From contig NC_087072.1 of assembly GCF_026151205.1 (NCBI RefSeq), positions 983,375 to 1,047,374 of the forward strand: a DNA stretch of 64,000 bases, read 5' to 3'. The first letter of the stretch is position 1. Every line of letters begins with the position of its first letter. Below the pieces are notes generated by a model. The model had not been told where the DNA came from. It was given only the letters and a program-made list of their open reading frames with translations, and did not search any database. This stretch comes from Bolinopsis microptera (lineage: Eukaryota > Ctenophora > Tentaculata > Lobata > Bolinopsidae). This document shows, one piece after another, positions 11,640 to 21,759 of this stretch. A program made the translations under genes and the position numbers.

Positions 11640-11945
11640 GTAGTAGTTAAACTTAAACACGAATTCGATTGTTTAGGGCTCAGGTTAGGGTTGTGTTAGA
11701 CTTAGGATTATGGATAGCTTCGGGGTTATTACCTGGGGAGCCCAGGCTTATATTATATTTATGTTAATAATCATACAAATTTCGCGGAATGACACTATAC
11801 AAAATAGGCAGTAGGCTGGGGGAATAGGATTGGGTTTATAATTATTGTTTATGTAAAACTGTTTTGTTCGGCTGCAAAACCATATTAATATAAAAACCAA
11901 TTAGTCACGTAATATTTAATAATTTTTGGGCGAGCAAATTAGTAT
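11640..11945. mobile_element. MITE (CGCTCGCC family), right inverted copy
   Basis: Carries the ACACGAATTCGATTGTTTAGG block and the GTTCGGCTGCAAAAC block. It ends TTTTTGGGCGAGCAAATT next to the satellite. It has gained a segment in the middle (about 11730-11830) relative to the 3061 copy. Orientation is opposite to the 1571 copy. Confidence 0.7.
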
Positions 11946-11954
11946 GTAGTAAAA

Positions 11955-12572
11955 GCCAGCAAACCGACATTCACCGCTCTCTAGCGCTAAATAGCCATTA
12001 GCTTTAGCTAGACAGCGCTAGATGTCGCCCACAAAAAGGCCAGAAATTCTGTGCAAATAGCGCTAGCTGTCGCATAAATAGCATTAAATGACGCTAGATA
12101 GCGTCATCTTTGACATACGTTGCATGCCACTTTTCGCGCTGATATTTGGATACGAAACATGTATCAACGTCATCTTGATTGACGATGTCAATCCATCGAG
12201 ATCGTTGCTCTGCATGAATGCTAGTTTGCGCGGCGCGTCGAAGCGGCGAAGTCCTCCAAGCGTCATTTAGCGTCATCTAACGTCATGTAGTGTCATGTAG
12301 CGTCATGTAGCGCTAGATGGCGACAATCGACATCGGAAAGGTGCCACGCAATTAGCGGCATTGTCGCTAATTGGCGTCATCTAGCGTCATCTAGCGTCAG
12401 ACATCATCATTTGGCGTCATTTCACGCTAGATGACGCTAAATGACGCTAAATGACGCTAAATGACGCTAAATGACGCTAAATGACGCTAAATGACGCTAG
12501 ATGACGCTAGATGACCCTAAATGACGCTAGATGACGCTAGATGACGCTAGATGACGCTAGATGACGCTAAAT
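11955..12572. repeat. ATGACGCTA satellite, right inverted copy
   Basis: Reverse-complement counterpart of 1087-1562. At 12420-12570 it becomes an almost pure run of ATGACGCTAA/ATGACGCTAG. About 160 bp at 12105-12265 (containing GACATACGTTGCATGCC and TCCATCGAGATCG) are absent from the left copy. That block is open in several frames only because of its length and composition. Confidence 0.85.
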
Positions 12573-12786
12573 GCTGAATTTCAACTATCGGTCCGAGATG
12601 ACTTGCTGAGCAACACGAAAATTGGTTAATAAAGTATGTTTAACATGTTAGTGGTAGTAACGGGATCTGCATTTAGGGCTAAACGAATGTCTAATTGGTA
12701 GTTACTTAGTAATCGTTTTACATGACGCTCGTGGTTGTGTTTTTAGATGCGTGAGTATCAAGCCGTTATTTCCGGGTTCATGATTT

Positions 12787-13075
12787 CTCTGTTACAGTCA
12801 CTTCTTTCTGTTACAGTTACTTCTTTCTGTTACAGTTACTTCTTTCTGTTACAGTTACTTCTTTCTGTTACAGTTACTTCTTTCTGTTACAGTTACTTCT
12901 TTCTGTTACAGTTACTTCTTTCTGTTACAGTTACTTCTTTCTGTTACAGTTACTTCTTTCTGTTACAGTTACTTCTTTCTGTTACAGTTACTTCTTTCTG
13001 TTACAGTTACTTCTTTCTGTTACAGTTACTTCTTTCTGTTACAGTTACTTCTTTCTGTTACAGTTACTTCTTTCG
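12787..13075 (+). repeat. 19-bp tandem repeat, about 15 copies
   Basis: The unit CTTCTTTCTGTTACAGTTA is repeated almost without change; the first copy has GTCAC for GTTAC. Each copy contains a pyrimidine tract followed by TTACAG, so the array is a row of splice-acceptor-like strings. The open frame across it is a by-product of the 57-nt frame period. Confidence 0.95.
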
Positions 13076-13625
13076 TCTGAAAGAAATTCAGGCTTATACA
13101 GTAAGGTCTAACATGTCTTATAAGCTTATACAATGTCTTCTACAATGTCTAATACAGTAACGTAAGCTAATATTCAAGCTTATATTATATGCGAGTAACT
13201 TCCGTATATGCGAGTAACTTCCTCGTGATTTCATTTCTCGCCAGAGTCTGAGTGTTACCATGGTTACCATGGTTACCATGTACAGAGTGTGTAGCGTCTC
13301 TTTCGAAACAAATATTTACCATCCGTAGATGGGTTTGTGTCACTAACACCATTGATAATTGGAGCAGAGCCTCCCAAAGACCTGTCACAGCTGGCACATC
13401 GCCAAGTTTAATTTCAAAGACAACATGATATGTGTGTCACGTGACGATGATATGTGAGTCACGTGACGATGAGATTCGTGTCAAGTATAAGGGAAGCAGC
13501 TTGAGGGGGGCACCACCTGATCACCATTTCACAGTAGTGTCAGAGTAGTGATGTGTACTGCGTGATGTGGTGGGGCAACTACCTGCTGGTTGCTAGGCAA
13601 CTAACTGCTGGTTGCTAGGCAACTA
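13076..13625. other. Intergenic, nothing recognised
   Basis: Contains GGTTACCAT triplication at about 13255-13282 and a TGCTGGTTGCTAGGCAACTA duplication at 13580-13625. No coding content is supported. Confidence 0.4.
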
Positions 13626-14349
13626 TAGTACAGTCAGTTATGCACATTAATCTGCACGGTTTGAGAGAGTTTTTTCCTGAAGCACAGGCCTTCATTAAGG
13701 TATAAATAACTCAATTTCACTCGGAGACAACTTTTTTAGCTTGGGCATAATCCTACAGGACGCTTTGAAGTTGAGTCACCGAATCGCGACTGACCCGCAC
13801 TTAAAATGTGCCTAACTCGGCTTCTAATTGACCAATTGAAATGAGTGAACACGTCAAAATGACCGGAATGATCACATTAATAGGGGCGAATCAAGGTTTT
13901 AAGGTCCCAAACCCTTTAGTTTTTGAGTTATAAGACAAAAACAGTGTAGCGAAGCCAAAAAATCAGGATTTTGAAACTTTATTTATCGAGGGTTTTAGAA
14001 GATCCTCAACCCCACCAAAATGACCGGAATGAGCACATTAGTGTAGACGAATGAAGGTTTCAAGGTCCTAAACCCTTTATTTTTTGAGTTATACACTTAA
14101 AACTCTGCCGCGAAATCACAAAATTTGCCGCGATAAGTATCTTTAAGGATAATAATTAAGTCTGTTAATATATAACCTCATTGTATTGATACAGATCAAA
14201 ATATGTTGTTAAGATGATCTTGAAAAAACGTTGTTAGAAAGTTAGAATGATCTTTAACAGGATCAAGCCTGCTATGGAAGAGATCCTAATAATCGATCAG
14301 AATGGATTCAGGGAGAGTAAATCAACCACTGTCAAGGATCTGACAGCGG

Positions 14350-15440
14350 TAATCGTCTTCATTGAAAACCGTATACATATATATTAACCTTGTATTGATA
14401 CAGATCAAACATTGTTATCATATATATATCCTGAAACTAAGTCTACTAAATGATGGAAACATTATTGTAAATTTTAAAAAACAATTATGATAACTATTAT
14501 GATAAGATTTCTTCGACTATATCAGGCTTTCAAATCAAATTTATGGTTTACCCTTCTCACAGGATTGTGTGTAATAACAAAATTCTGATCATTTAACCAT
14601 TCCGGTATGCACTCCTCATAACGTGCAATGATAGGCTGCTTTTTGATAAAGGAAACTCTCCCAAATTACTAGGTGAAAATCCGAAAACAAACTTCATTTA
14701 CTGACAAGACATCAGTTTGCCCTATTAACTTTTAACCCAATTCCTACTGAAAGGTATTAAATACGTAGTGAAGTGATTGTGACTTCACTAGACTGTTTCT
14801 GCTCATGCTGGGAGAGAAAAATACCAAGACTTTATTCTTGGATCAAAAGAGGTTATTCAGACTAAAAAAGCCTTAAAAGGAACAACCTTATGATCATGAG
14901 AAAGTGGTAAGAAGCTGCGTTGAGGTCATCATTGGATATAAAGAATAGCCTAGCATAACTAACTTAAATCAGACCAGTCACCAGCATGTGACGTTAGAAG
15001 TGAAGCGAGACAGTTCTTCTTTCATAAATTCACGAACATTCCAAAATGTTTGGTCGACAGAGAAGGAGGTTCTTACCACAATGATAAGACTCTTCTTTTG
15101 AAAGTCGATGCTCCTGACTCAACCCAAGTGCCTCGGCCTCATTGAGTATTGTCAAAAGCTGATAGCCAAGTCGTTGATGTTTCTGTTGTTTTGAGAAATA
15201 AACTGCAGTCATCAAGACTACGGAATAAACACATTGATTTAGCAGAGCACGTACTTACTACTCAGCCGCCAGGAAGAAAAGCTTTCTTTTAACGAGCAAG
15301 GAGGCTGGATATCGTTTCTGACACCTATCTGCACTCTGCAGCATTAAGAACAGAACTCGTGAGGCAAGTGGTATAGAAGGTACAGTGAATTTTAATGAAG
15401 AAGACCATATGCCAGAGATATCGAAAATAAATGAACAAAA
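14350..15440. other. Interior of the composite, no intact gene
   Basis: AT-rich. The minus-strand frame at 15030-15215 (with LLTILNEAEALGL) faintly resembles the region after the reverse-transcriptase YxDD block of LINEs, and lies in the expected direction between the better fragments. The resemblance is weak. Confidence 0.3.
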
Positions 15441-15444
15441 CTAA

Positions 15445-15600
15445 TCGAAATCCTGCCAATCCTTTATATTTTTGGCAAGATTTCAGCCTCATTCTCTGCT
15501 CAGCTATCTTATCAGATGCTCTAATGGAGTGTTCATACACTTCGCAAGTCTGCCGCTCTGACCAGTTGCAGTCTATGTTAAGTGCCATCCTCATTATTAT
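15445..15600 (-). pseudogene. LINE ORF2 C-terminal remnant
   Basis: On the minus strand the peptide has WSERQTCEVYEHSIRASDKI and AEQRMRLK. This matches the stretch after the reverse-transcriptase domain in common invertebrate LINEs, where a 'KIAERRMRLAGH'-like block follows an 'LT..elYg' block. It is cut at its N-terminal side by the Crypton-like insertion. It probably belonged to the same LINE as the fragment at 16720-17235, which has the same orientation. Confidence 0.6.
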
Positions 15601-15604
15601 CGTA

Positions 15605-16385
15605 TAAATATCTCCGGGATTTCGACGCGGGATCATATTATCACTCAGCCCGGCCCGCTGTTAGATAAACATCTCAAGGTGATATCATCCCGCCCCGGAA
15701 ATTTGTATAAACCCGGCCCGCTTTTTAGTCGTAACTGATGTTTATCATTCAATTCTCCGACTTACAGTAATCAATGATACTGCTGATTAGAACTCGATAA
15801 TAGTAGAACAGTTAGACGCGCGATCACGTGGGCGCGTCACGTGCGTACCACGTGCCACCAATAGCATACGCCGAGTCTATACCACGTGACACGAAAGCGC
15901 ACCGTACGTGATATGAAACATCGTAACCGTCCACTTCTTTTACACGCAAATTCCTGGGAACGTTGCCAAAGCAGCTAATTCTTGGAATTTCTCCAACGCG
16001 TGGCGTGAGAAGTTGGCGACTAGCCAGCTACCCTTGTCCGTGCCCTAAAAATAGTATTGTTTTGACTTTTGCTTGCTCTCCTTCCAGCTCTTGTTCCTGC
16101 TAACGTTCAAGCTATTGCTCCACTATGACAGATCGGTTTTTATATTTTATCACTCTCTTCTAAAGTATAAATCCCTTGTCGAAATCGCCGGAGATAATTA
16201 TAATCCATAAACACTTCACGCTCAGGGCTAAATAAATGTAATCCCTCAGCTGGCGCTTCGGGATTACATATTAACACAAAACTCGTGCGCTGCGCGCACT
16301 CGTATGTGTTTATCAGATCATCCCGCTAGCGCGGGATGATCTGTTATATAAACCCTTTGCGTGGCGGGTTTATGTTATTATAACA
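15605..16385 (+). mobile_element. Crypton-like non-autonomous element, copy 1 (internally deleted)
   Basis: Nearly identical, in inverted orientation, to 51289-52280. It starts at ATAAATATCTCCGGGATTTC and ends at GGCGGGTTTATGTTAT. At 16123 it keeps ATGACAGATCGG, the first codons (MTDR) of the recombinase-like frame seen in copy 2. The next 230 bp or so are deleted and replaced by a short TTTTTATATTTTATC junction. Upstream of the ATG are four CACGTG motifs and a CCAAT. The right end holds several hairpins. Confidence 0.75.
15825..15893 (+). promoter_or_regulatory. E-box (CACGTG) cluster in the Crypton-like element
   Basis: Four CACGTG palindromes plus one decayed copy and a CCAAT box lie within 70 bp, about 230 bp upstream of the residual start codon. 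The homologous segment at 51976-52059 has five. This looks like the promoter of the autonomous ancestor, bound by bHLH factors; that is inference from the motifs. Confidence 0.5.
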
Positions 16386-16719
16386 TCCATCTATACGCTT
16401 TACGAGTCTATGTTTCAGAGCCATATACATTATACACTATACAGAGTAGAAGGATGAACTCGACTGTAGTCAGGAAGAGAGATCTCTATGCATACCGGAT
16501 CTCCATTTGATTTTCATCTGGTAGCATGCCGTCCATGCTTTAGATTTTCTAACTTCAAAGTCTTTCTCAGACCTCTTCATTCTACTAAACAGGTCTTCAA
16601 AGTCCTTTAATTTTTCTGGACAGTCTTCTCACTTGCAGCCAAAAGTGTCAGATATAGTGACAATCTTTAATGTCTGCATCAGTGACCTTTAGAATTTACA
16701 GCCGGATGGTGTCAGCTTC
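16386..16719. other. Mobile-element interior, unassigned
   Basis: No recognisable peptide. The position, between the Crypton-like element and the LINE reverse-transcriptase fragment, suggests decayed LINE sequence. Confidence 0.3.
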
Positions 16720-17240
16720 TTCTACGTTGTAGGGTAAATTATTATTTCTGACTGTCCAGGGCAACTCCTAACCATAATAAGGAATGTTTCAGTCAGACCA
16801 TCCTCAGTTATTACACGAGCATACATCCTCTGTATCAGGCTCAAAATCCTCTTGGGATTGCCACATGCCAAGAGAATCTTCATAAGGAGTTCAAGGTGGA
16901 CGCTGTCAAATGCCTTCTTTAAACCAACAAAGACCATATTACCGCTGTGAGATCGAAATACCCTCCTTAGTCAAAGAATATGGCTGGTCATGGTGATTGA
17001 TCTACTCTCCCTGAATCCATTCTGATCGATTCTTAGGATCTCTTCCATAGCAAAGACTATATTACCGCTGTCAGATCCTTATCACCTGCACCCTCAAATA
17101 CTCAAATACCCTCCTTAGTCAAAGAATATGGCTGGTGGTTGATTTATTCTCCCTGAATCTATTCTGATCGATTATTAGGATCTCTTCCATAGCAGGCTTG
17201 ATCCTGTTAAAGATCATTCTAACAACCTTTTTTTTCAAGA
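16720..17240 (-). pseudogene. LINE reverse-transcriptase fragment with internal duplication
   Basis: The minus strand encodes KKAFDSVHLELLMKIL followed by a PKRILSLIQRMYARV block, the reverse-transcriptase region around the first catalytic aspartate (usually 'DFxKAFDS'). Upstream on that strand come RIDQNGFRESRS-type peptides, the conserved block before it. About 135 bp (16930-17060) are repeated in tandem at 17062-17200. Frames shift between pieces, so it is dead. Confidence 0.75.
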
Positions 17241-17821
17241 CCATCTTAACAACATATTTTGATCTGTATCAACACAAGGCCAAGGAGGTTATATATTAAC
17301 ATTATATAGATGTATACATAATTGTATATGTTTTTATTCTGTGCTGGCTTATGACAATACATCAAATTCTACCTGTTTATTAAATGTTTAGAGTCGTTAT
17401 TTTCAATCCTGATAAGTTCAAACTACAAAAAATGTGTTATGTTACAGACTTAATTATTATTCTTAAAGATACTTATCGCGGCAAATTTTGTGATTTCGCG
17501 GCAGAGTTTTTAGTGTATAACTCAAAAAATAAAGGGTTTAGGACCTTGAAACCTTCATTCGCCTACACTAATGTGCTCATTCCGGTCATTTTGATGGGGT
17601 TGAGGATCTTCTAAAACCCTCGATAAATAAAGTTTCAAAATCCTGATTTTTTGGCTTCGCTACACTGTTTTTGTCTTATAACTCAAAAACTAAAGGGTTT
17701 GGGACCTTAAAACCTTGATTCGCCCCTATTAATGTGATCATTCCGGTCATTTTGACGTGTTCACTCATTTCGATTGGTCAATTAGAAGCCGAGTTAGGCA
17801 CATTTTAAGTGCGGGTCAGTC

Positions 17822-19045
17822 TAGGGTTGCCAACCGATATTATCGGCCGATAATTATCGGCGATAATTTCCCAAAAATCGTTATCGATTATCGCGATAAT
17901 TTTCGAGAATTATCGCGATAAACGACACATTTTTATTAGGGTAAAATGGCCAACATTTAACATATTTTTCGAATCTATTTCTCTATTTGTAAAGTTAAAA
18001 CCCAGTGCTAGCATAATTTGCAGTTTAATGAAGGTTGTATGGCCAGACGAAGTTATTGTTGAAGCACGGAAAGGAACTCACACTGCAACGAGACTAAAAA
18101 ACTCGTTGGAGCTCGCTGTGCAGTATGTTGGAGAGATATGACCGGATAACTGATGCAGTGCACGGCATTTTAGATGACTTGGAGCTAGGCAATCTTAAAC
18201 TGGATGTACAAGAGAATGAGTTAGCTCTCACACCGTTCAAGATTGTAACTGAGTTAAGAGTTTCTGTGTAAAAGAGGAAGCATGCTCGCTCAAGCAGAAG
18301 TGATTATTTAGTTCATTGACAGCAAGCTAGAAGAGATCTGAGATAGACTCGCCACTTTCTCGAACCCTTCTCGATAGGCTACGTACACGATATGCCAAGA
18401 GAAAGAACCTTCACTTCGTATCGCTGGTAAAGTTCTACTCGGACCCTGGTATTCTAGATGAAGATGTAGGACAAGAATACAGAATGATCACAAAGTCAAC
18501 CTTGATACGTAACTCTAAGTCTCTGCACCAGCGGTTGTTTAAGCAGAAAGAGACTAACAGCGATTGAGCTTCTCAAGTAGTTCGACGATTGGTCCTCAGG
18601 ACTCACAGGCGACTCCCACAATTTCAGATGCCAGATTCCAATCCTATCCCGCTGATAAAAGAATTATCAGACCTACATTAGGGCAGCGATTCGACTACGG
18701 TAGCAAGGACAGATACCCTCGCACGATAGGTCTGTTCACAGCTAACAGGCAGCAAACTTTAAAAAATGTTTTGCTAGAAGCAATAATTGTCTTTAAGAAC
18801 ATATTTTGTCTATGAAATATGGGCTTGTTACATAAAAGGGCAATATTGCAATTGATTCTTTAACAAAGCAATCAGCACAAGATGTAACATAGCATAGGAG
18901 CATAATGCAAGTATGCAGAGTGCATACAAATATGACTTCAATTATATTGCCAAATTTATCGCCGATAACCGATATTATCGCGATAATTTAGAAAAAATTA
19001 TCGATTATCGCGATAAAAAATTGTGTACCGATAATGGCAACCCTA
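17822..19045 (+). mobile_element. hAT-superfamily element with 8-bp target-site duplication
   Basis: Termini are TAGGGTTGCCAACCGATA and, inverted, TACCGATAATGGCAACCCTA. GGTCAGTC flanks both sides (17814-17821 and 19046-19053). The uninterrupted site exists in the opposite arm near 13790. Subterminal regions are full of TTATCG(C)GATAA palindromes. The interior (about 18100-18650, plus) encodes broken peptides such as ERYDRITDAVHGILDDLELG and KFYSDPGILDED, compatible with a decayed hAT transposase. Length is 1224 bp. Confidence 0.88.
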
Positions 19046-19225
19046 GGTCAGTCGCGATTCGGTGACTCAACTTCAAAGCGTCCTGTAGGATTATGCCCAA
19101 GCTAAAAAAGTTGTCTCCGAGTGAAATTGAGTTATTTATACCTTAATGAAGGCCTGTGCTTCAGGAAAAAACTCTCTCAAACCGTGCAGATATTCTACAG
19201 CTTTCGTGCATAACTGACTGTACTA

Positions 19226-19454
19226 CTACCTCCCCACAGGCACTGACTTTCAGGGTGAGATTGGATTGTTGTGGTCTCAGTTATTAGTGTTTCTCACATA
19301 ATCATGACTTCTAGCTGCAACTGGTCGTCGCACAACATGAAAATGCAATCAGCTTTAATCTCAATGATTGGCAAAATGATGCTTGCTTATTTCTAATCGT
19401 ATAAATTTCTAATCTTGCGGTTATTATGTACTCGAACCGTGTTTGCTATATAAG
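19226..19454. other. Spacer between composite and tandem array
   Basis: No feature recognised. Confidence 0.4.
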
Positions 19455-20310
19455 GCCTCGATATAAAGTCTTGATATAAGGTCCTGATACAAGGTCCTGA
19501 TATAAGGTCCTGATACAAGGTCCTGATATAAGGCCCTAATATAAGGTCCTGATACAAGGTCCTGATATAAGGTCCTGATATAAGGTCCTGATATAAGGTC
19601 CTGATATAAGGTCCTGATATAAGGCCCTGATATAAGGTCCTGATATAAGGCCCTAATATAAGGTCCTGATACAAGGTCCTGATATAAGGTCCTGATATAA
19701 GGTCCTGATATAAGGTCCTGATATAAGGTCCTGATATAAGGCCCTGATATAAGGTCCTGATATAAGGTCCTGATATAAGGTCCTGATATAAGGTCCTGAT
19801 ATACGGCCCTAATATAAGGTCCTGATATAAGGTCCTGATATAAGGTCCTGATATAAGGTCCTGATATAAGGTCCTGATATAAGGTCCTGATATAAGGTCC
19901 TGATATAAGGTCCTGATATAAGGTCCTGATACAAGGTCCTGATATAAGGTCCTGATACAAGGTCCTGATATAAGGCCCTGATATAAGGTCCTGATATAAG
20001 GTCCTGATATAAGGTCCTGATATAAGGTCCTGATATAAGGTCCTGATATAAGGTCCTGATATAAGGTCCCTGATATAAGGTCCTGATATAAGGTCCTGAT
20101 ATAAGGCCCTGATATAAGGTCCTGATATAAGGTCCTGATATAAGGTCCTGATATAAGGCCCTAATATAAGGTCCTGATATAAGGTCCTGATATAAGGCCC
20201 TAATATAAGGTCCTAATATAAGGTCCTGATATAAGGTCCTGATATAAGGTCCTGATATAAGGCCCTAATATAAGGTCCTGATATAAGGTCCTGATATAAG
20301 GTCCTGATAT
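19455..20310 (+). repeat. 13-bp tandem array, about 66 copies
   Basis: The unit GATATAAGGTCCT has minor variants (GGCCCT, CTAAT, ATACAAGG). Because 13 is not a multiple of 3, the same peptide appears in all frames on the minus strand; it is not a gene. A single extra C at about 20069 is one of few length changes. Confidence 0.95.
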
Positions 20311-20386
20311 TGTATTGACCCCATCATGATTTAACTCTATATTTTTATATTTAGACACCTACTTAACGTTAAATAGTATATAATTC

Positions 20387-21152
20387 TACCTTATCGGACT
20401 TTATTTGAACAGACATTAATTGAACGCTGGAGGTCCTAGCGTTCATTTTAATGTCCGTTCAAATAAGGTCCGTCTGTTTAAGGTCCGTCCAAGTTAAAGT
20501 CCGTTGAGACTTTTTCCAAAATTATTCCACTGCGAACTCATGTTTAGGATATGACAACTTTTTAATTTCAGTCGATTGTAATTTCTATCATCGGATTCGG
20601 ATTAAACTATATAATTGGATCAATGAAAAACGAGTTATTATACAATTTAAATATTCTAAGTATCACATTATGGCATGATCACTTTCTTGATCTTCGGCTT
20701 TCTCGTTCACTTCTTCGGAGTTATTATTTACCTCCACATTTTGTAAAAGTTTACACTGAAATGCAGGTCCGAGGTGGTCAAATAAATAATTTCAAAAAGC
20801 AGGTATTACTGATATGATGCATTAAGCATGGAATATTTAATGCACGATAACCCATTTGAGGAAGATGACCTGTGATATGATCATCAAATCTGGTCATATT
20901 TCGTATCTGTTGTCTTTACACAACTTTCATAATCATAGACACTGATCTACAGATATTTTGAAATTCTTTACTGTTTAAGTTTAACGACTGCCTTTCTTGG
21001 CAAATAATCTGCTAACATTTTAAAAACGCCACAAGAAGATGAAAAAATTTGGATTTTCGATGGTTTTGAATGCCTTCGAGCGTTTATTTTAATTTCCGTT
21101 CATAATTATGTCCGTTCATTTAATGTCCGGTCAAATAAGGTCTGATAAGGTA
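20387..21152. mobile_element. TIR element (MITE-like)
   Basis: Inverted termini TACCTTATCGGACTTTATTT and, on the right, AATAAGGTCTGATAAGGTA. Inside both are runs of GTCCGTTCA(A/T)(A/T)TAA-type repeats around a GAACGCT block. The interior has one short unassigned frame (20623-20817). No clean target duplication was seen. Confidence 0.6.
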
Positions 21153-21154
21153 GT

Positions 21155-21285
21155 GTTAAAGGTAGTAGTATAGTGTTAAATAGTGTTAAATAGTATCTAT
21201 AGCTCTGTTACTAACACTGTTACTATCGCTGTTACTAACACTGTTACTATAGTACAGAGTACTATCGCTCTCTCTTAAGGTACAT
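21155..21285. repeat. Short CTGTTACTA tandem repeats
   Basis: Repeats of TAGTGTTAAA and of CTGTTACTAACA/CTGTTACTATCG, too few and irregular to classify. Confidence 0.6.
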
Positions 21286-21436
21286 TTTTCTTGTAAGGCA
21301 TTTTAAATTTGGTCAACGATCGTGTCAAAACGAAATTTAATGCCGGAAAGTTACCAAGACCATCAAACCTCTAAACAGGTGAAACATCGTGGTCATTGCT
21401 GGCAATCTAGGATGCAGTTATCACATGATGCCCATA

Positions 21437-21755
21437 TAAGGGTGGTAACCATGGTTACTAGGATGGTAACCATGGTAACTAGGATGTAATTATCATTCTT
21501 TGCGTCAATATTATTTAGTGTTAGTTATTAGGTGCAATTAAATCTAACGGGCGTCCTCCCGCTCTTACGTCTTGGGATTTAGCACTTAGCAGGAATAGTA
21601 ACCATGGTAAGTAGCAGGAATAGTAACCATGGTAACTACTACTAGCAGGAATGGTAACCATGGTAACTAGCAGGAATAGTAACCATGGTAACTACCAGAA
21701 ATAGTAACCATGGTAACTACCAGGAATAGTAACCATGGTAACTAGCAGGAATAGC
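21437..21755. repeat. GTAACCATGGTAAC palindrome cluster
   Basis: Eight or so copies of the 14-bp palindrome, spaced by AGCAGGAATA or ACCAGGAATA. Single or paired copies occur elsewhere in the window. Confidence 0.85.
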
Positions 21756-21759
21756 GAGT

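Larger units (their letters stand above)
13626..19225. mobile_element. Composite bounded by a long imperfect inverted repeat
   Basis: The sequence from TAGTACAGTCAGTTATGCAC at 13626 through about 14190 returns in reverse complement from about 17440 to 19225, ending GTGCATAACTGACTGTACTA. The homology is broken on the right by the hAT element at 17822-19045. Each arm carries two tandem sub-blocks with TGACCGGAATGA(T/G)CACATTA. Further inward, 14195-14345 mirrors the LINE fragment at 17040-17235. Between the arms lie LINE debris and a Crypton-like element. It may be one large foldback-type element or two copies of a MITE-plus-LINE unit in opposite orientation. Confidence 0.65.

Noticed and set aside
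12747-13160. 137-codon frame with repeated SVTVTSFCYSYFFLLQLL
   Set aside because: It is a translation of the 19-bp tandem array.
19393-19960. Repetitive open frames on the minus strand (YQDLISGPYIRTL-type)
   Set aside because: A 13-bp tandem array gives the same peptide in each frame; no gene context.
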